From the NCBI GenBank assembly GCA_033439295.1, contig JAVTLE010000003.1, positions 124,001 through 188,000 on the forward strand: 64,000 nucleotides of DNA, read 5' to 3'. Shown here one piece after another: positions 22,225 through 36,354 of the stretch. This stretch comes from Deuterostichococcus epilithicus. Lineage: Eukaryota; Chlorophyta; Trebouxiophyceae; Prasiolales; Stichococcaceae. The position numbers and the translations under genes are program-made. The first letter of the stretch is position 1. Each line of letters opens with the position of its first letter. The notes beneath the pieces are model-generated. The model was not told the DNA's origin. It worked only from the letters and a program-made list of their open reading frames with translations, and searched no databases.

Positions 22225-25200
22225 TCATGGCAGCAACGAGCGCACGGGCAGCATCAAGTGCACACCGCCCGAGACCCCTCCAGCACCTGGAGCCACCCGC
22301 AAGCCGAGACGCTGCAGGGCTACGCAACTGATCAGCCGGTCGATCAACCGAGGGAATGTGGTCTGGAGGAGCACACCTCTGCGCGGTCGCTGGCCTCCGG
22401 GTCCGCCTCGAGGTACTCCCGCAGCGCCTCGGCGCACTCTGAATACCGCTCCAGGGCATATAGGCACAGCCCCTCGTCCCTGATCTCGGCGGTCAGCTCC
22501 GGCAGCGTCGCCCTGCGCAGCGGAGGAAATGTCGAGCTCATGCCCCAGCCTGCACACAGTTGCGGACGCACCTGCAAGAGCCTTGCGTCCACAGCTGCGC
22601 TCGGCGGAAGGAGCGCGCCACGGCTGTTCCTTCCGCCGAGCGCAGCTGTGGACTCCAGAGGGAGCACTGCATTCGGTGCAAACGGGCGGGCGCTGCAAGG
22701 TCAAGCTGTGTGCCGGGTCGAGCTGCGGGCAGTACTTGGAGCGCCAACACTGAGTGCACTCTTTCGAACAGTGGTGCTTGAAGGCGCACCGCAGGTAGCG
22801 CACGATGGCCAGCGTGTTGTGCGGCTCCCGGCGCTGGATGTAGATCTGCTTGAGGTTGTGCAGCATGCGGCCCAGGAACTTGCGCGGCGGCACGGCGTTT
22901 TTGGACTTGTTGCGCACCACCTTCGGATCGATGACAACCATGCCCGGCTGCGCCACGAAAGCAACAAGAAGCCCTTTTGATGCAGCACCTGGGCGGCCCG
23001 ACCTGGCAGTCCGTCTGGCAGCTCAACCACAGGCTCGTCAGCCGCGATGCGTGTCAACCGAGCGCAGGCATCTGCATCCTCGGAGGAGCCAGGCGATTAA
23101 TTGCTCACCTGCACCCCGTGGATGCTGGCCAGGGTGTCTGCCGCATCCTCCAGGAAGCAGATTTCGCCCTTGAAGGCGTCCACCAACACCTCTATGTCCT
23201 CCGCCGCCGGCGCCAGCATGAAATGTCTGCACATGGGAGACAGCAGTTGCCATGCGGGAAGCACCCTCGTCCAAACAGCTTGCTCTGCCACCGGCGGGGT
23301 CGAGCGGGCGGCTGGATGAACCTGCGCTCGTGCTGGAGCACCAGTCTCAAGCACCTGCGCGCCTGTGAACCCGGCATGGCGACGCACCCGGGCAGGTTGA
23401 TGCCGACCATGGGCAGCCCGCAGCGGGATGCAATGGACGAGTACAGCAGCGCCATCGTGATCGGGATTCCAGTCCTGTTCTCCAACACCTGCACAGGCAC
23501 AGTGGACTTGACACATGTTCACCGATGGCATCGTGGCTACTCTACCACAGGGCAGTGCGGCAGGCAACTGGGGAGTGAGGCGAAGACGCCATTCCCGGGG
23601 AGAAAGGAGAGGGGGCAGGGGAGGGGGAGAGGCTGGGCATCACCGCGGCTGTTGCGGCACCGCTGAGTGCTGCGGTGGCGCGATTTCGAACACCTCTTGG
23701 GTAACCGGCATCAGTTTGAAACATCTCGACGGGCCCTGTGCGCACCTTGTTCAGGCAGCTGTTGTCCGGGCTGTAGTAGTCCTGGCTGTTGCCGCGGAAG
23801 CCGTGCACGTGGTACAGGTGTGTGTTGATGGCCTGCCGAGCAACATTTTTTTCCGATGGGCGCTCTGCCAGGTGCCCGTGTCCAGTAGATGGCCAGCTGA
23901 ACAAACAGCCACCCGCCCCGGTCTGAGGTCGTCCGGTCGAGAGCAGGTGCGCTGGGGAACGCCACGAGAGCTGAGACTCTGACGACGTGCAGTCGCATGC
24001 TGAAGTCCCGCTTGCCGGACGGCATGTGCTGTCGCCGAAGTCCCACCTGCACCACGCGCAACGGTACCGGCGCCTCCGGCAGCGCCTCGCGGACCCCGGC
24101 CGCGAGCGTCTCGATCTCCTGCCGGCAGCTCTCCGCGTCCTGCCACGGCGGCACAGACGTCTTGAAGCGGATTGGGCTTCGCGGGCGGCTCCTGCAGGTT
24201 CCGAGTGCCTGCCGCAAGTGTCACATGCCCCTGCTGGCACGCCTCCCAACCTTGGAAACGTGTCCACAGACACCATGTGCGTCGGACTGCGCGGCGGCGT
24301 CTACCGCGAGCCCGCTGCAGGCGCCATCGTTCTCGTCACTGCACGTTTCTGCATCCTGCGCAAGGGCACTTTGTGGAGACGTAGCGAGCCAGGTGCCAGT
24401 CCGGCCTGTTCCCCTGGCCGAGCGCCTAACACATGGCGCTGGTTACCCGTCGTGCACTGCCGTTCCAATGCGCAGCTTTGCCCAGCGAAGCGTCGGCTGG
24501 AGCCGAGGAGGTACTGCTTTGCAGACGCAGTGCAATGCCTGAACCTACTGCAGGCGCTGCCCCCTCGCCGTCAAGAGCCGTGCAACCAGGAAGTCTGCCG
24601 TCCGCCACCCACCAGCTCGGGATGGGCGTGCTGCGCGATCAGCAGCGCGCAGTCCAGCACGTCGATGTCCACGTCGTCCTGCTGCATCTGCCGCTGATAC
24701 GCTTCCAGCGCCTGTACTCGCCTGCAGCGCACAGCAGTAACCCGCTATTCAAGTTCATCATGCTCAGTGAGATTCCAGCTGCTACGTGTTCCGTCTTGCT
24801 GGCGCGCCCTTCAGCACCCGACCTCGGGATGCAGCCATGCAATCGCGTGCTGGACATGGTCCGCTTATGTATGTTGCTGCTCCGCTTATGTATGTTGCTG
24901 CTGGATAATGCAAATGCTGAGATTCCCACCTGGTGCGCTGCCGCAGGCCCGCGCCAAATCGGCTGTCCAGTGTGAAGTCCGCTTCCGAATCGGCCGCTGC
25001 GTCCCCCTTATCCGCACCATCTGCCTCCGGGTGCCCGATCTCGCCGGCGCCACCCGCGTCATCACCCACACACCTGGCCAGGCAGCAGCGGCGTGGCCTG
25101 CGGCGGCGTAACAACCTCAGTTGGCACTACCGAGTGACACCGAGCGCGCAGCGAATGTCTTGCGCCATTTTCTCGCAGCTCAAGCAGATAGCGCCGGAAA

Positions 25201-25247
25201 CAACTGTGCAGCCTCACAGAAGGCAAACATGGTGCGGCGTGCAACAT
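22225..25247 (-). CDS. SirB1-like protein: Transglut_core2 domain plus C-terminal TPR
   Basis: Minus-strand exons with matching phases: about 25110-24930, 24721-24613, 24139-24047, 23832-23746, 23488-23388, 23226-23109, 22947-22790, 22512-22377, 22311-22225. The helical N-terminal part (DCALLIAQHAHPEL, then ESCRQEIETLAAGVREALP) leads to the transglutaminase-core2 signature INTHLYHVHGFRGN, DYYSPDNSCLNKVL, RTGIPITMALLYSSIASRCG and VGINLPGHFMLAP. TPR-like repeats follow (RKFLGRMLHNLKQIYIQ, then LYALERYSECAEALREYLEA). The family (bacterial SirB1/UPF0162, eukaryotic FBXO21-related and plastid proteins) has no firmly established reaction. The first exon is unresolved: ATGs at 25247 and 25222 with a GTGAGG donor at 25217 are candidates, so the feature boundary there is provisional. 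It is divergent from the TMEM19-like gene. The intron between 22790 and 22512 holds a perfect hairpin. Confidence 0.82.
22587..22653. repeat. Perfect 26-bp inverted repeat with 15-base loop
   Basis: Bases 22587-22612 are the exact reverse complement of 22628-22653, separated by 15 bases. The hairpin lies entirely inside an intron of the SirB1-like gene (intron 22789-22513), so its transcript would fold into a stable stem. It could be the remnant of a small inverted-repeat element, a small-RNA precursor, or an assembly/cloning artefact. Confidence 0.9.
24860..24901. repeat. Perfect tandem duplication of 21 bp
   Basis: Bases 24860-24880 are repeated exactly at 24881-24901, in the intron between the first two recognisable exons of the SirB1-like gene. 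Confidence 0.85.
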
Positions 25248-25782
25248 TTGCTGCGTCTACCCTGCTGTACCTGGACTGCTTGGCTGCGCCGACCGGCTGA
25301 GTGCGCCACGCGGCGGCGCCGCATCCGTGCAGCACAGGTGTCGCTACAGCGTGCCTCTGACTGGTTCGAAACCTCTGAAGCGATACGATCGAATTTGTGG
25401 AGAGGAATGTATGGGCTTGCATAACGAGTGAGTTCTGCAACGTGTCGATTTGCTCTGCTGCAACAGCGGTCTCGACAGTCAGCCTTACGTCGCAAGCGAG
25501 TAATTGTAGTCGAAGACAAAGGCCTGAAGACAGTACAAATGACTGTCAACGGAGGAGAGGCAAGTTTTAATCAACTGCACCAATGCTGTTGTCAGCCGGG
25601 CTTCACGTGATGCAGCACCGAGAGGGCACCGAGAATGCAAGTGCCGCACTTCTGCAATTCTGCGTCAAACATCTGAGACATCTTAACATCTTGACATTAC
25701 AGTTCATGAGCTAGTAAAGTGAGCCCCCCAAATTTTGTCTGTCTAGCTAGAATTGGCCAAACTTGTCACAGTCCCAAACGGC
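25248..25782. promoter_or_regulatory. Divergent intergenic region, SirB1-like / TMEM19-like
   Basis: About 535 bases between two divergently transcribed genes. It should hold both promoters, and possibly the true first exon of the SirB1-like gene. No motif is clear enough to name. Confidence 0.4.
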
Positions 25783-27562
25783 ATGATGACCTCGCCCCTT
25801 GTGTCAGCCGTGATTGCAGCAGCCATCGCGCTGCGGGGCTACAGGCGCAAATCGCTCAGCAAAGCGGGTGCGGCGCATGATGCGGCCGCTGCATCATGCG
25901 GCCCCGAGAAATGTGTACCCAGCACATGTCTGCGCAGTGCATGTTCCCCTGTGCCGTCGAATCATATGCTTCATGTGCACGTTCATGTACACCTACCATT
26001 TAGAAAATAATGATATGAAAAAACCATATGCAGGCGCGGTGGCGGCGGCATTTGTGGGATTTATCCATTGGACTGCAGGCACTCGATTCGGATTACCTCT
26101 TATTCTTTTCTATCTCAGCTCCAGCAAGGTGCGCTGATCTTGATTCGAGACAAGGATGTTTGCCGTCTTCTCTGGGTAACCATCGCAGGCACACAACCTG
26201 CCAAGCTCTGGCGGGCCTGGATCAAACCTATCTCGTACCGCCTCCCGGCTCTGACTATCCTGCATGGTCCATGCGCCTGTTATAAAAAAGCTGCAAGACA
26301 CCGTGGCGGTGCTGCAAATGCGTTGCCCTGCCTGCTGGCGCAGCTGACGCACTGGCGGTCGGACGCGAAGGCAAAGCTGGAGGCTGGGCACAAGGAGGGC
26401 GGCCAGCGGACACCCTCCCAGGTGGAGAGGCCCTGTGGTCTGATAAAAACGGAATAATATGCTGCTGCTGGACATGGCCGCTGGCTGCTTAGAACAGTGT
26501 CCGCACAGCAGGTCAACACTCCACCTGCTCATGCTATGCAGGTGTTCGCAAACAGCTTTGGTGGGCTCGTCTTTGCCCTAGCAGCGCGGCATGGGGCGCC
26601 CCTCCTGTGGCCAACCAGCCCGGGCGCAGCCGCATTCCTGCTGGCAGCCTTCCTGGTGGGCACTGCACCCGTGATGCGCCCCTTGGTGGTGGAGCTTCCT
26701 CTATGTCAGCTGATGATGCATTACGGGATTGGCCCTGGGTAACACAGCCGGGAATGCGCTAGTGGTGCATGCGAGCGCGGGTCAGCTGCCGCCTTCCTCG
26801 CCACACGTGGAGACGATGGGATCCCGGGCACCGGACAAACACCTCAGACTTTCGCTGATCTTGCTGCTGCAGGGCCACTACGCCAGCTGCACTGCGGACA
26901 CCTGGGCGAGCGAGGTCGGCATCCTGAGCCGCAGCCCGCCCCGGCTGATCACCACGCTGCAGGTGGATTGCAGAGCGCCGACAGCGCAAGCTCATTGTCC
27001 CACCTTGCAAGCCTCTGTGCCTGTGCCACGGATCATGGGCCCGTCTGTTCTTGCAGCGCAGCTTGCTGCCTATGACTAGCCTCGTTCGACGCGGTCGCTG
27101 CCTCCGCCAGAGCCCATGCATTGCCACACCGTTTGCTCGTAGGTCACTACGCCGGGCGTCAACGGTGGGGTGTCGCCTTTGGGCATGGCCGCTGGCCTCG
27201 CGGGCGGCGCGTTCATCGGCGCAGCATCCTGGGCGCTGGAGTTGTTAGCACCGAGCGCCGTGCCAGGCAGCTCACCGGGCAGCGGCGTCTTCGCGGCGGG
27301 CGCCTTCGGGCCGTGGAACCTGGCACTTGGCGTCTTCGGCGGCATGGGGGGCAATACCATAGACTCGCTGCTGGGCGCCACACTGCAGTACAGCGGCATC
27401 GAGCCGCAGGGCCGCCGTGCGGTGTCTGCCCCTGGGCCGGGCGTGCGGCGGATCTGCGGGCATGACCTCCTCAGCAACGACGCCGTGAATGTGCTGTCCT
27501 CGGCCTCAGCGGCGCTGCTCACGGGGTTGCTGGCGTGGCGCTGGGCCTCTGCTGGTGCATGA
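25783..27562 (+). CDS. TMEM19/PGR family (DUF92) integral membrane protein
   Basis: Six exons: 25783-25867, 26034-26128, 26344-26421, 26542-26655, 26873-26962, 27143-27562; 293 aa with all phases consistent. The start ATG at 25783 is the first in frame. DUF92 features include [33 protein letters not shown]-like segment ([20 protein letters not shown]), [29 protein letters not shown], a Gly-rich [36 protein letters not shown] and a C-terminal NDAVNVLSS segment with final membrane span. Relatives are animal TMEM19, Arabidopsis PGR and, more distantly, the phytyl-phosphate kinase VTE6. The layout (SSSKLTHW, NDAVN) matches TMEM19/PGR better than VTE6. The biochemical role of TMEM19/PGR is not settled; an isoprenoid-phosphate kinase activity is only a possibility. 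Confidence 0.9.
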
Positions 27563-27819
27563 TCTGATACTGCATGATGCTGTATGCGCTGCAGGACGTT
27601 TCTTGTACAGTGCATCACCAGACGATGGGTTTCACTACCGGCCATTGCGTGTGACACCTGAAGTCGACCACTGATCAGCCAACGGGTCGTGAGCAGGGCA
27701 GAAAGCCGCCCCAATCTGGATGGACATCTGATCCGCATGGCCTGGCTTTCTCAACGCTTCCGGAAATAAGCTGTGTAGTGGCACCAGCAGCACCTCTCTC
27801 CGCCCCTGATCATGCATCG

Positions 27820-29164
27820 TCAAGTCCGCTTGATGCCGCCGGCCGACGCCGGAGCCTCGTCCGTGTAGAGCCAAGAGAACGGCTTCGTTATCGTGCTGGT
27901 TGTCCGGCCAAGCTTGACGCTAGCGGAGGAGGCCACGACGGCGACGCTGCCGCTACGGATGCGGTCAGCCGTTGACCGCAGGGAGCCGCTGGCAGGCGGG
28001 TTCAGTATGCGGCAGCCACTCAAGGCCTGCGCGGAACACTCGCACATGAGGGGCTGCTAGGAATAAGAGTTCAAGGACGCAGTTGTGAGCACCCATGAAT
28101 CCGGTGGCAAGTGCATCTGCACAATGCCGAAAGTGCAGCAGGTGGCGCCATCCTGCATCCCACATGGCGAGATGTTTCGGCAGATGTTCCGTGCATTCTG
28201 CATCAGGCCAGATACGAATGCAGAGGTTCTGGACCAGCAAGGCAATGTCTGACAGGACGCAGAGCAATTGCGCACCCGCATCAATTATTTGACTGCAGAT
28301 GCCTGCGATAGAATATGGGTCTGGGTGCCCTGTTTTTGGTGATGTCAGCCAGTGTTGCACATGCAGTGCAGCGGGTGCTCCAGGCTTTGGTGTGCCTTCT
28401 AACCATCTGCTTGTCCTATGTGGGATGTGCATGGTAACTCTGAAGAACGCAGCTGGGTGGATCCGCACCTCCGCGGCCATGCGCTTAGCATCCGCGATCA
28501 TATCGTCGTCCCCTGGCACCGGCGCAAACATTGCTGCCTTCGCAGCGGCCTGCTGCTGCTCCGCCAGCGCCACCCTGCCGTCGCCGCCGCTGGTGGCAGC
28601 CAGGGCAGCGGCTGCCGCCTCGGCTGCGTCTGCAGCTTCCTCTGCCACGACGGCCACCGCTGCCGCAGACGGCTCGTCAGCAGCAGGGTTGACGGCCTGC
28701 TGTTTGGCGGGTGCTTTGCCAGTCGTGCGTCGCTTGCTGGGGCTGATTGAACGGCTGCTGCGGGGACCTGCAAGCCAACGAAGTTGTTGTCGGATGCCAC
28801 TCCAGCAGTGCTGCTGCTGTTGCTTTTGGCTCTTTCCATCAGCTGCCACATGGGCCCCTTGCATCAGCTGCCAAATGTGCCCCTCCAGGGATGCAGGTGC
28901 AGTGAAGGCGTGTCCTCCACCTGTTCTGCGGGCTTGCGATGTGCTGAGGGATTTGCGCACAGCCTTCTCGCCCTTGCTGTCTTGAGCTGCCGTCGCACCT
29001 GCAATCGCCAGAGCACCGAGGCCCCTTTCGACTGGCTGCGCCGCCGCCGCCGCCTCGCCGCCGCCGGCGGGCGCCTCCGGTGCAGCATCCCCTTGTGGGG
29101 CGCCGTCACTGGTACCAGCTGAGATGCTGCTCGGAGCAGCAACCGCCGCTGACGCTGTCACGAC
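27820..29164 (-). CDS. Unknown Ala-rich, low-complexity protein (C-terminal exons)
   Basis: Two exons are visible: 29164-28469 (232 codons) and 28026-27820 (68 codons plus TGA), joined in phase 0. The first is rich in Ala, Glu and Gln with runs such as AEEAADAAEAAAAALAATS and KQQQQH; the second ends PFSWLYTDEAPASAGGIKRT. I recognise no domain. There is no ATG at the start of this frame, and the exon opens at a clear acceptor (ctgcag|GTCGTG), so at least one upstream exon is missing. It could lie between 29165 and 29876, where I found no convincing one, or the kinase gene just upstream could splice into it (see findings). A 25-bp near-repeat occurs in the coding sequence at 28837-28886. Codon composition agrees with the neighbours. 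Confidence 0.55.
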
Positions 29165-29642
29165 CTGCAGACGAAGCCCTACTGCTGTTGGTGTTGTCCG
29201 GCTCGGATGCTGGTAGTGGAGCAGAGCACACGACTGAAACGAGGCAACGTGCCGCTTGACCAGGGAATTGATGCACACTAAATCTCGCTCGACGCCACAA
29301 CTGCAACAGCAGCCGAAGCATAAACTAGGCAGCGAGATACCTCAGGCAGCGGCATGGCTGCGTCTGCTGTGACGAGCGGGGGTGCCTGCTCGCTTGCACT
29401 GCCGCCGTCACCCACCCTGTTATCATGCCATGCTTTATATTGACTACATTCTGGCCTTGCGATGTGCATTGTTGCCATCCCCACTGTCTTCCTGCACCGC
29501 CTATTGGGCACATGGCGTGCAGCCTTGTCAGCAGGGCGAGCCAGTAGTGCAGTGTATGTGGGACTTCCAGTGCTGTCAGGAGTGCAGGCGGGTGCGAGGC
29601 CCATAAAAGAGTGCAGCTGATGCATGTACCGCCCTGCAGACA

Positions 29643-29647
29643 TTACA
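29643..29647 (-). terminator. Candidate TGTAA polyadenylation signal for the nucleotide kinase gene
   Basis: TGTAA on the minus strand lies 230 bases after the kinase stop at 29877. This favours the kinase being a separate transcript from the Ala-rich exons further on. Confidence 0.4.
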
Positions 29648-29876
29648 CAGAGTCAGAGCCGTGATAGCCAAAGAATGTTCACCTGGAGGGTGCAGCTGCG
29701 GCCTCAGGATGCTCTGCAGCAGATGCGGCAGCGGCCTTGTTCATATCCGAATCTTCTGCTGCCTGTGCCCAATAGAAGACTCATCGCATCGTCTTCGAGC
29801 GATGGTCGGCATCAAAACTGCCTATGTCATGTGCATTCCGCTTTGGTGTCTCACTCCCCGTTTCAGGCATGCTGCA

Positions 29877-31700
<1,824 letters not shown>

Positions 31701-31974
31701 CCGGCTTGCCGCCGAGCGTCTCTGGTGGTCTTCCGACTGACCGGCCGGTCACATCAGTCCCCTCGGATGCCCCCTAGAAGTATTTAGGATCAATGCTCAA
31801 CTGCAATGTGCAATTGACGCAGAGCGCAAGAGCTGCGCCTGTTGGATGCGGGATATTGCAAGGAGCCGCACAAGCTGCAGCTGATACAAGCGGTGAACTT
31901 GTGCACGGCACCATGTGCAATCAAAGTTGGCATCTGAATACCAGAAGCAAAGGCCTCGGCTTGCCTGTGTTGCC
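31701..31974. promoter_or_regulatory. Short divergent region, nucleotide kinase / IST1
   Basis: If the proposed starts are right, only 274 bases separate the two start codons, suggesting a bidirectional promoter. No motif was identified with confidence. Confidence 0.4.
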
Positions 31975-34900
31975 ATGGCGTCGAGCTTCGATTCGCCCTC
32001 GCTCGATTGCCTGACTTCCTGCAAATTTAAGATCTCGTGAGCCTCGGAGTATTTTGATCACTGATTACGCCCGCCTGGCCGGCGATCAGGGCAATCGCGT
32101 GCCGAAGGGCACAGACGGGCTGTTCCGGAACATCCGGGTGTTGAATTGTCCAGCTGCATCACCTCGCTGGACGCGACTTGCCGCGCCCCCTGCTTACTCG
32201 TGCAGTTCCCCATCTTTGGTTGCTTTGCGAAGGCTCAAACAATAGAGAATGTCTGCGTCACGAAGCCAACGAACTCGCGACCTGCAGGCGCGCCCTCCGA
32301 AACGACTCTCAGCGCAGCTCTCACGGACCGGTCCCTGGCTTCCTGCTCTCGTGGTGGCTTATACCTCGGCGCCCGAGCCCATGTACTGGCGATTTGCATT
32401 GTTTCCAGGCCACTGCTGTGAGCTGTGACGAGCTGAAAGAGTTCTGAGCTCGGTCCAACGTTTGTCCGAACACCAGATCTTGCTCATGCGTGCCACCAAA
32501 GGCACCCTTTTGTCGCCGCGAAAGGTGCAGTAGGCGCTTTAGGACTTCATCATGGGCTTCAACCAAAACAAATGGTGAACACAGGCTCGGTTTCCATGTT
32601 GACCAGATTCGCCTGACCCACCTGTGTGGTTGACCCTGCGGCACATGCCACCTGCTGCTGTCATGTGAAGGGAGGAAGCATACGCGCCACTGATACGGGA
32701 CTTGACTACTTGCACCGCAGCAAGACACAATGCCAGCTGTGCGCCGGCCGCATCCGGCTCATGCGCAACAAGCGCACCATCCAGGTGATACACCAGCGGT
32801 AGCGTGCAAGCAACGTCGTTTGCTGGATCGTTAATGCGCATTGCTTCCCCACTCCACTTCCGTATACTCAGCGTCGAGGCGGCACCACAGGCCATCACGC
32901 TGGTTGACTGTTGAGCCGTGTACCCACACACGCATTCGCAGCTGAAGAATTCGCGCCGGGAGGTGGCCAACCTGCTGCGCACCAACAAGGCGGAGAACGC
33001 GCGCATCCGCGTGGAGGCAGTCATGCGGGAGGAGGCCATGCTGCAAGCCTATGACGGTGGACGGCCCTCCGCTTCTGCTGTTTAACCCCGCATGCAGTCC
33101 GCCACCCAGCATGCCTGCAAATTTAACTGTGTGCTGATTGCGCAGAGAGTGAAGTAAGAGACAATGCACCAGCGACTCGCCAACAACACGACCCATTGCA
33201 CAGCCGGACCCGGCTGCGTCAGGACCCCTCTGTGGCTCTCGAAGTGGCACGAGCGTCAGCACTGCAATGCACGCTGTGCTCACCTCCACCTTGCCCTGCC
33301 TGCGCAGTCGTGGAGCTGTTCGTGGAGCTGCTGCAAGTGCGTGTCGCCATCGTGGATCGCTCCAAGGATCTGCCGCCCGATATGACCGAGGTAGGGAGCA
33401 GTTGCTGCCTTCGTGATGTGCAGCTCAGTGTGGGCATGCCGGGGCCACTAGTACATTCAGCTTCGCCTGTTCCGACAGACCCCACAACAGAAGCGGACAG
33501 AAGATCCACTACCTTGCATCTTGTGAGGGTGAAGATAACCATCTGTACTTCGCGCTGTGCGCCAATGCGGCAGCCGGCCAGCCCTGTGGGCATGAGTGGC
33601 ATCTGCTCTTCGTGCACGGATCCTACTGGATGGCGCATCAACCGGCGCTGAATTCATACCGACTCCGACACAGGCCGTCTCCAGCCTCATCTACGCGGCG
33701 GCGCGCGTCACGGATTTGCCCGAGTTGGCGGCCATCAAAACCCTGCTGGCATCCAAGTTCGGCAAGGAGTACGCTGCAGAAGCTGGCTCGGAGCACCTGT
33801 GCCGCAAGTGGCACGTCAACGACAACCTGATACGGTTTGTTCCTTCTTGAGCAGCCGCGCCCTGTGCAGGCTGCCCAGTGTACGCTTCATGCCCAGTGCA
33901 GGCGCATGCTCGTGGCTGTCAGCTCCAATCCCAGACAGCACACGCTTTGATGCTGCGTGGCAGGGGCAAGCACAACGTGCTGGTCTGCTGCCACAAGGGC
34001 CATGCTGGGTGGAGACGTGTCGCTCAATGTGTGTTCGCTGCCGCAGCCCTTGAGCAGCCATGCCCCGGCGTCGTAGATGCACTTGCTGCCCCATGCGAGT
34101 ACTGACATTTCACTCCGCAGGTGGCTGAGCATCGAGGCGCCCAGCCCAGAGGACAAATACTCCTGCCTGGCGGAGATCGCCGCGGAGCACAACGTGGAAT
34201 GGGGCGCCGAGTCGGCAGCGGCGCAGGCGGCGCCGCAGACGCGGCCATACCTGGCGGGCTCTCGTACCACATGCTCGGACCCGCTGACGCCGCCGACCGG
34301 CGGCTGGGGCGGCGCCCCCGGAGGTGGGTTCTGCCCGGGCCTGGGCCTTGAATTTGAGAATCCGAGGAGCGAGCTTCTGCTGAGGAGCGCGGCACTGTCG
34401 CGTCACGGTTGTGTGGCTGTTGTTGCTGCTGGATTGAGGCACAGCACGGCTCAACACAGAGACAGATCATATTTGCTGCCGCCTGCGTCGTGGGGGTCGT
34501 GGGGGTACTATATTGAGCCAGACCTCACAACTGGCAAGACTGAACAGCCGCTTTCATTGTGCCTGCAGGCGGCAGCCCATTTGACGGCTCGAACGGCGGC
34601 GGTGGCGGCGGCAACAACGTCAGCAGCATCTACCACAGCGCAGGCCCCTTCGGGGCGAGCTCGCCGCCGCCGGCACGCCGCGATGCTGCGAGCGGCATCG
34701 ACTATGACAACGACTACAACGGGCGTGGAGGGGGGAGTGGACCCGCGGGCGGCGGGGGCGGCGGCCAGAGCTGGACCGGCCATGGCGACGGCTCCTGCCG
34801 CACCGCTGACCTGCCGCCGCCTGATCACCGCAATGGCGGCGGCGGCGACGACGGTCCATACAGCACCCGCCCACGGCAGCAGCAACAGTCGGCCCAGCAG

Positions 34901-36354
34901 CAGCACGGCGTCGGCGCCGGCGCCGGCGCTGGCGCCGCACCCGCGGGGACCTATGGCAGCAGATATAAACCCGCAGACAGCGGAGGCGACAGCGAGGACG
35001 GAGTGGTGCCATATCCCAAGGCCGGCAGCGAGGCGGACGGCGTCATCGGCTACCCCCGCGCTGGCGGCAGCCGCGCCGGCTTTGACGGTCCGTGCTATCG
35101 CCATGCTTTTCCCCTGGACCTGTGCGTGTGCTGGCTTTGAGCTCACAATTCCAATTCCCCAGCTTGAGAAGAAGGCCGCACACATCTGTGCAAGCCGCCT
35201 CCTTGATTTGCTCGTCCCCTCTGTGCGACTGCAGAAGCCGCAGCGTATGCATCCGAGCAGAAGCGAGTCTCCTTCGACGAGCCACCAACCCAGGTCTGCT
35301 CCACGCTCTTGTGTGACAGGCTGTATCCTGCAACTGATCCATGTAACGTGGGGCCGTGATCTCGTCTTCCAGCTTCTGTTAGCCAGGAATTTGCACTTCT
35401 GTGCAGGCACAACCCGTGTTTGTGCATCCACATTCCACCCCACATTAGGCTCAGACGTTAGGCTCAGTTTTCATTGGGGTTGCTGACGCATCAATGCGTG
35501 TTTGGACCAGGTCGGCCGGCCGACGGTGGACCAGCCTTCGACAGCGACGAGCCCCGACCCGCAGCGGTCGACCAGCAGCGACCGGTGGGCGCCGCCGCCC
35601 GTCGTCGGCAGCAAGGTCAGCCTTCTATGCTTTCTGTGGCTCCGGCCGGAACAAGGAGGCACAACATGCCGGCATCATTTTTTCAACACCATCTCCGAAC
35701 CCTTGTTGGTTTCATATGATGGAGACATGAGCTTCCACCTCTTACCATGTTCAGCCCTGCAGGCTGCAGGTCGGTTCACATTCCGCCGATGCAGAAGCGC
35801 TGCAGATGTGCTCGACTGTCTCAGCACTGCGCACTGGCGTTGACCGTCGCTGCAGGGGCGGGAGTCATTCCAGGGGCACCTTGACGCGGTCGGCAAGTGG
35901 AAGGCCCGCCGCGACAGCGGCAGCGGAGGCGATCGTGGAGGAGGCCTGCCGTCGCCGCCGCCGCCGCCCGCGGCGCAGCATCAGCCGCCTGCCGTCGGCC
36001 CTTCTGCACAGGTGCAGCTGCGGCAGTATGCCCATCAGCACCTGCGACCGGCAGTGCAGCGTGTGAGGAGTGGTTCCATGGAGAGTGTCGCTCGTAGCTG
36101 CAACCGTGTCAGGGAGCCGCCCCATCGTTGCGTGTTTGGAGCTGCAGGACGATGCCTGGTCCCGGCGGCGGCAGGCGGAGTATGATGCGGCACCGGGTCC
36201 CCCGCCAAAGCCCGCCAAGGCGCCGGCAGGTCCACCGCCCAAGCCCACTGCGCCGGCCGCGCCGCCGGCAGCTGCGGCGGCTGCGAATCGGGAGGAACCA
36301 GCCGACGACCTCGACGACCTTCAGAGCCGCTTCGCAGCTCTGAAGCGCCGCTGA
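31975..36354 (+). CDS. IST1-like ESCRT-III regulator with C-terminal MIM1 motif
   Basis: Eleven exons: 31975-32036, 32721-32784, 32942-33056, 33308-33390, 33674-33834, 34121-34323, 34569-35087, 35235-35293, 35511-35615, 35856-36011, 36148-36354; 577 aa, phases consistent. The start ATG at 31975 has good context (gttgccATGG). The IST1 domain covers roughly residues 15-210: KTQCQLCAGRIRLMRNKR, REVANLLRTNKAENARIRVE, VVELFVELLQVRVAIV, AVSSLIYAAARVTDLPEL and KYSCLAEIAAEHNVEW. A long Gly/Asp/Gln/Pro-rich linker follows, and the last residues LQSRFAALKRR fit the MIM1 pattern LxxRFxxLK that binds MIT domains of VPS4/LIP5. IST1 proteins control VPS4 recruitment in multivesicular-body sorting. Several introns use GTC-type donors (35087, 35293, 35615). 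The first exon, before a 684-bp intron, rests on phase and context. Confidence 0.9.

Noticed and set aside
25062-25247. 61-codon minus-strand frame considered as the complete first exon of the SirB1-like gene
   Set aside because: Joining it to the next coding frame would need an intron far too short. Only an early donor near 25217 could work, so the 5' end is left open.
34508-35443. 311-codon minus-strand open frame
   Set aside because: It is a mirror of the Gly/Asp-rich IST1 exon 7 and shows no motif of its own.
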